64,000 nt of DNA from Mycolicibacter nonchromogenicus (GTDB lineage: Bacteria > Actinomycetota > Actinomycetes > Mycobacteriales > Mycobacteriaceae): contig NZ_LQPI01000020.1 of NCBI RefSeq assembly GCF_002101775.1, forward strand, positions 1 through 64,000, read 5' to 3'. Shown one piece after another: positions 55,670 through 64,000 of this stretch. Every line of letters begins with the position of its first letter. The first letter of the stretch is position 1. The notes under the pieces were generated by a model, which had not been told where the DNA came from, ran no database searches, and was given only the letters and a program-made list of their open reading frames with translations. The position numbers were made by a program, and so were the translations under genes.

Positions 55670-56734
55670 ATGGCCAAGAAGAAGACATCGAGAACCCCGC
55701 GCAAATCCGCGAAATCTCCCCGCAAGTCACCGACCAACCGCCGCCGCCTCCTCGCCTGGATCGCCGCCGGCGCGATGGCTCTGGTGGTGGCGCTGGTGCT
55801 GATCGCGGTGGTGATCTGGATCCGGCGCCCGGCCTCACCGCCGATCGCCGAGCCCGGCGCGGCCGTTCCGCCGACCAGCTCGGTGCCGACGCGGCCCCGC
55901 AAGCCGCGTCCGGCCTACCAGGACGCCAGCTGCCCGGATGTGCAACTGGTGTCGGTGCCGGGGACCTGGGAGTCCTCACTCACCGATGACCCGCTGAACC
56001 CCACCGAGTTCCCCCGGGCGCTGCTGCTCACCGTCACCCGTCCGATCGCCGAGCAGTTCGACGCGAACCGGGTGCAGACCTACACCGTCCCCTACACCGC
56101 GCAGTTCCACAATCCGTTGTCGGCCGACAAGCAGATGAGCTACAACGACAGCCGGGCCGAGGGCACCCGCGCCACCGTCAAGGCGCTGACCGAGATGAAC
56201 GACCGGTGCCCGCTGACCAGCTACGTGCTGATCGGGTTTTCCCAAGGCGCGGTGATCGCCGGGGATGTCGCCAGCGACATCGGCAATGGCCGCGGCCCGG
56301 TCGACGAGGACCTGGTGCTGGGCGTGACGCTGATCGCCGACGGCCGCCGCCAGGTCGGACCGGGCAGCGGTGTCGATGTGCCGCCGACCCCGCCGGGGCA
56401 GGGCGCCGAGGTCACCCTGCACGAACTGCCGATCCTGTCCGGGATGGGACTGACCATGACCGGTGCACGCGACGGCGGCTTCGGAGATCTGGCCCCGCGC
56501 ACCAACGAGATCTGCGCCCGCGGCGACCTGATCTGCGCCGCGCCGAAAGAGGCGTTCAGCATCGGCAAACTGCCCGCCACCCTGGAGACGCTGGCCGGCG
56601 GAGCGGGTCAGCCGGTGCACGCGTTGTACGGAACCACCGACGTCTGGAGCCAAGACGGCCTGTCCGCAACGCAGTGGACACTGAACTGGGCACGAGACCT
56701 CGTGGCCAACGCGCCGCATCCGCCGCACGGCTAG
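55670..56734 (+). CDS. culp6: Cutinase-like (phospho)lipase/thioesterase, Culp6 (Rv3802c-like)
   Basis: 354 residues: a Lys/Arg-rich cytosolic start, one membrane helix ([20 protein letters not shown]), then a cutinase-fold domain in the periplasm. Catalytic elements: [11 protein letters not shown] (Ser191), the Asp near [10 protein letters not shown], and the His near the C-terminus (NAPHPPHG). Rv3802c is an essential phospholipase/thioesterase involved in mycolate metabolism. The ATG at 55670 has AAAGG 4 nt upstream; the GTG at 55658 is an alternative. The Lys-rich N-terminus ([18 protein letters not shown]) is longer than in M. tuberculosis. Confidence 0.93.
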   Translation: MAKKKTSRTPRKSAKSPRKSPTNRRRLLAWIAAGAMALVVALVLIAVVIWIRRPASPPIAEPGAAVPPTSSVPTRPRKPRPAYQDASCPDVQLVSVPGTWESSLTDDPLNPTEFPRALLLTVTRPIAEQFDANRVQTYTVPYTAQFHNPLSADKQMSYNDSRAEGTRATVKALTEMNDRCPLTSYVLIGFSQGAVIAGDVASDIGNGRGPVDEDLVLGVTLIADGRRQVGPGSGVDVPPTPPGQGAEVTLHELPILSGMGLTMTGARDGGFGDLAPRTNEICARGDLICAAPKEAFSIGKLPATLETLAGGAGQPVHALYGTTDVWSQDGLSATQWTLNWARDLVANAPHPPHG

Positions 56735-56988
56735 CCGCGAAGCTGCAACCGTCTCGTGACCCGGAGACCGGCGTCACACGCGGTACCGTTTGATTTGGCA
56801 TGGACCGCACCGACCTCTAACATTAAGAACAATTTAAGAGCAGCGGCCCGTAGCCGCAGGTCAGCGGCGCGTCGCCGGGTGCGGAGACCCACTACGATCC
56901 GTGGGATCCGAGGCGCCGAGGTAACGCGCCGGAGTGACCCGACACGCTCGGCAGTTGACTGAAACGTTGTTCGCGACAGGAGATTTTG

Positions 56989-58899
56989 ATGGCCCCGGCA
57001 ACACAGGCCGCTTACCACAACCCCTTTGTCAAGGACGGCAAGATCCGGTTCCCGGAGAACGCCAACCTGGTGAAGACCGTCGAGCGCTGGGCCGCGCTGC
57101 GCGGTGAGAAGCTGGCCTACCGGTTCCTGGACTACTCCACCGAACGCGACGGCCTCGCCCGCGACATCTCCTGGGCGGACTTCGGCACCCGCAACCGTGC
57201 CGTCGGCGCGCGGCTTCAGCAGGTGACCGAGCCCGGGGACCGGGTCGCGATCCTGTGCCCGCAGAACCTGGACTACCTGGTGTCGTTCTTCGGGATCATG
57301 TACTCCGGCCGGATCGCCGTGCCGCTGTTCGACCCGGGCGAGCCGGGCCACGTGGGCCGACTGCACGCGGTGCTCGACGACTGCACCCCGTCCGCGGTGC
57401 TGACCACCAGCGACTCCGCCGAGGGCGTCCGGAAGTTCTTCCGCAGCCGCCCGGCCAACGCCCGACCGCGGGTGATCGCGGTCGACGCGGTGCCCAACGA
57501 GGTGGGGGCGACCTGGGTGATGCCCGAGGTCACCCGCGACTCCATCGCGTACCTGCAGTACACCTCCGGCTCCACCCGCACGCCCACCGGCGTGAAGATC
57601 ACCCACCTGAACCTGCCCACCAACGTCGTCCAGCTGCTGGATGCGCTCAAGGGCCGCGAAGGCGACCGCGGCGTCACCTGGCTGCCGTTCTTCCACGACA
57701 TGGGTCTGGTGACCATCCTGCTGTCGTGCGTGCTGGGTCAGCAGTTCACCTTCATGACCCCCGCGGCGTTCGTTCGCCGGCCCTACCGGTGGATCAAGGA
57801 GATGTCCCGCAAGGAAGGCGAGACCGGTGAGTGCTTCTCGGTGGCACCGAACTTCGCCTTCGAGCACGCCGCGGCCCGCGGACTGCCCAAGGAGGGCGAC
57901 CCGCCGCTGGACCTGAGCAACGTCCGGGCGATCCTCAACGGCAGCGAGCCGGTGTCGGCCGCCTCGGTGCGCAAGTTCAACGAGGCGTTCGGCCCCTACG
58001 GGTTCCGCGAAGAGGCCATCAAGCCGTCCTACGGGCTGGCCGAGGCGACGCTGTTCGTGTCCACCACCCCGCCCGACGAGGGCCCCCGCGTGGTCTACGT
58101 CGACCGCGAGGAGCTCAACAACGGCAACCGGTTCGTCGAGGTCGCCCCCGATGCCCCCAATGCGGTCAGCCAGGCCTCGGCCGGGCGGGTCGGCGTGGAC
58201 CAGTGGGCGGTGATCGTCGACTACGAGACCGGCACCGAGCTGCCCGACGGCCAGATCGGCGAGATCTGGTTGCAGGGCAACAACATGGGCGTCGGCTACT
58301 GGAACCGCGAAGAGGAGACCGACGACGTCTTCCGCAACGTGCTCAAGAAGCGGGCCACCCCGTCGCGCGCCGAAGGCTCCGACGAGAACGGCTACTGGGT
58401 GCGCACCGGTGACTACGGCGCCTACTACAACGACGACCTCTACATCACCGGTCGCGTCAAGGACCTGGTGATCGTCGACGGCCGTAACCACTACCCGCAG
58501 GACCTGGAGTACTCCGCGCAGGAGGCCAGCCGGGCACTGCGCGCGGGCTACATCGCCGCGTTCTCGGTGCCGGCCAACCAGCTGCCGCAGTCGGCATTCG
58601 ACAACCCGCACTCCGGGCTCAAGTACGACCCCGAGGACAGCTCGGAGCAGTTGGTGATCGTCGCCGAGCGCGCCCCGGGTGCCCACAAGCTCGAGTACCA
58701 GCCCATTGCCGACGACATCCGGGCGGCGATCGCGGTGCGCCACGGCGTGACCGTGCGCGACGTCCTGCTGGTGTCGGCCGGCACCGTTCCGCGTACCTCC
58801 AGCGGCAAGATCGGTCGCCGCGCCTGCCGGGCCGCCTACCTCGACGGCAGCCTGCGCAGCGGCACCACCGGCCCGAACGCCTACCCCGATGAGGTCTGA
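56989..58899 (+). CDS. fadD32: Fatty-acid-AMP ligase FadD32
   Basis: 636 residues. It activates the meromycolic acid as acyl-AMP and loads it onto the N-terminal ACP of Pks13. The P-loop-like motif is [16 protein letters not shown], followed by [11 protein letters not shown], the A5-type [20 protein letters not shown] and [25 protein letters not shown]. The FAAL-specific insertion near [20 protein letters not shown] is present, which keeps the enzyme from making acyl-CoA. AGGAG lies 6 nt before the ATG. pks13 starts 6 bp after the stop. Confidence 0.97.
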   Translation: MAPATQAAYHNPFVKDGKIRFPENANLVKTVERWAALRGEKLAYRFLDYSTERDGLARDISWADFGTRNRAVGARLQQVTEPGDRVAILCPQNLDYLVSFFGIMYSGRIAVPLFDPGEPGHVGRLHAVLDDCTPSAVLTTSDSAEGVRKFFRSRPANARPRVIAVDAVPNEVGATWVMPEVTRDSIAYLQYTSGSTRTPTGVKITHLNLPTNVVQLLDALKGREGDRGVTWLPFFHDMGLVTILLSCVLGQQFTFMTPAAFVRRPYRWIKEMSRKEGETGECFSVAPNFAFEHAAARGLPKEGDPPLDLSNVRAILNGSEPVSAASVRKFNEAFGPYGFREEAIKPSYGLAEATLFVSTTPPDEGPRVVYVDREELNNGNRFVEVAPDAPNAVSQASAGRVGVDQWAVIVDYETGTELPDGQIGEIWLQGNNMGVGYWNREEETDDVFRNVLKKRATPSRAEGSDENGYWVRTGDYGAYYNDDLYITGRVKDLVIVDGRNHYPQDLEYSAQEASRALRAGYIAAFSVPANQLPQSAFDNPHSGLKYDPEDSSEQLVIVAERAPGAHKLEYQPIADDIRAAIAVRHGVTVRDVLLVSAGTVPRTSSGKIGRRACRAAYLDGSLRSGTTGPNAYPDEV

Positions 58900-58905
58900 C
58901 ACCAG

Positions 58906-64000
<5,095 letters not shown>

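Overview
The window is a high-GC chromosomal segment from a mycobacterium. The gene content, the gene order and the cell-wall genes (mycolic acid condensase Pks13, antigen 85, galactofuran and arabinan synthesis, Erp, EthA/EthR, EspR, BfrB) leave little doubt about the genus. The order follows the M. tuberculosis Rv3859c to Rv3800c stretch, inverted relative to H37Rv numbering, with several replacements. The species cannot be fixed from the sequence. It is not the tuberculosis complex, because the sulfolipid locus (Rv3820c-Rv3828c) and PE_PGRS62 are missing at their expected places.

Layout. 1-6.5 kb: start of a glnA-type glutamine synthetase, divergent from gltB-gltD (ammonium assimilation). 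6.5-11.4 kb: a five-gene operon (DUF4242 protein, acyl-CoA-dehydrogenase-like flavoprotein, ABC importer of the nitrate/sulfonate/taurine class) divergent from a TetR gene, with a clear operator; its substrate is unknown. 11.5-19.5 kb: LLM oxidoreductase, small membrane protein, ethR/ethA with operator, a YggS-type PLP protein, rraA, the H-NS-like membrane-anchored basic protein, a CopC/YcnI copper pair, an Rv3850-like protein and espR. 19.8-25.5 kb: GDT1-family transporter, Rv3847-like protein, sodA, a 589-bp gene-poor region with DnaA boxes and a 56-bp tandem repeat, a DUF4328 protein, glpQ1, bfrB.

25.5-31 kb is an iron and envelope block: a full-length LytR-CpsA-Psr protein, a PGRS-like protein fused to an endoglycoceramidase-type GH5 enzyme, a CPBP membrane protein and an Rv3839-like gene with an IdeR box. 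31-40.3 kb: pheA, gpm2, a Cys-rich mini-protein, a zincin, an Rv3835-like envelope protein, serS, a TetR-controlled membrane protein/oxidoreductase pair with two matching operators, then the Rv3819/Rv3818 pair (PH-like protein plus metallo-beta-lactamase/Rieske fusion).

40.4-64 kb is the cell-wall block: three tandem PlsC-type acyltransferases and a HAD phosphatase, an LGFP-repeat peptidoglycan amidase-like protein, erp, then the tightly packed glf-glfT2-PAP2 phosphatase-ubiA-aftB run (arabinogalactan), fbpA and mpt51, an Rv3802c-type lipase, fadD32 and pks13 (mycolic acid condensation; pks13 runs off the right edge). Many genes overlap by the 4-bp ATGA/GTGA junction, and at least ten starts carry a TANNNT hexamer 6-8 nt before an ATG/GTG, the layout of leaderless mycobacterial transcripts.
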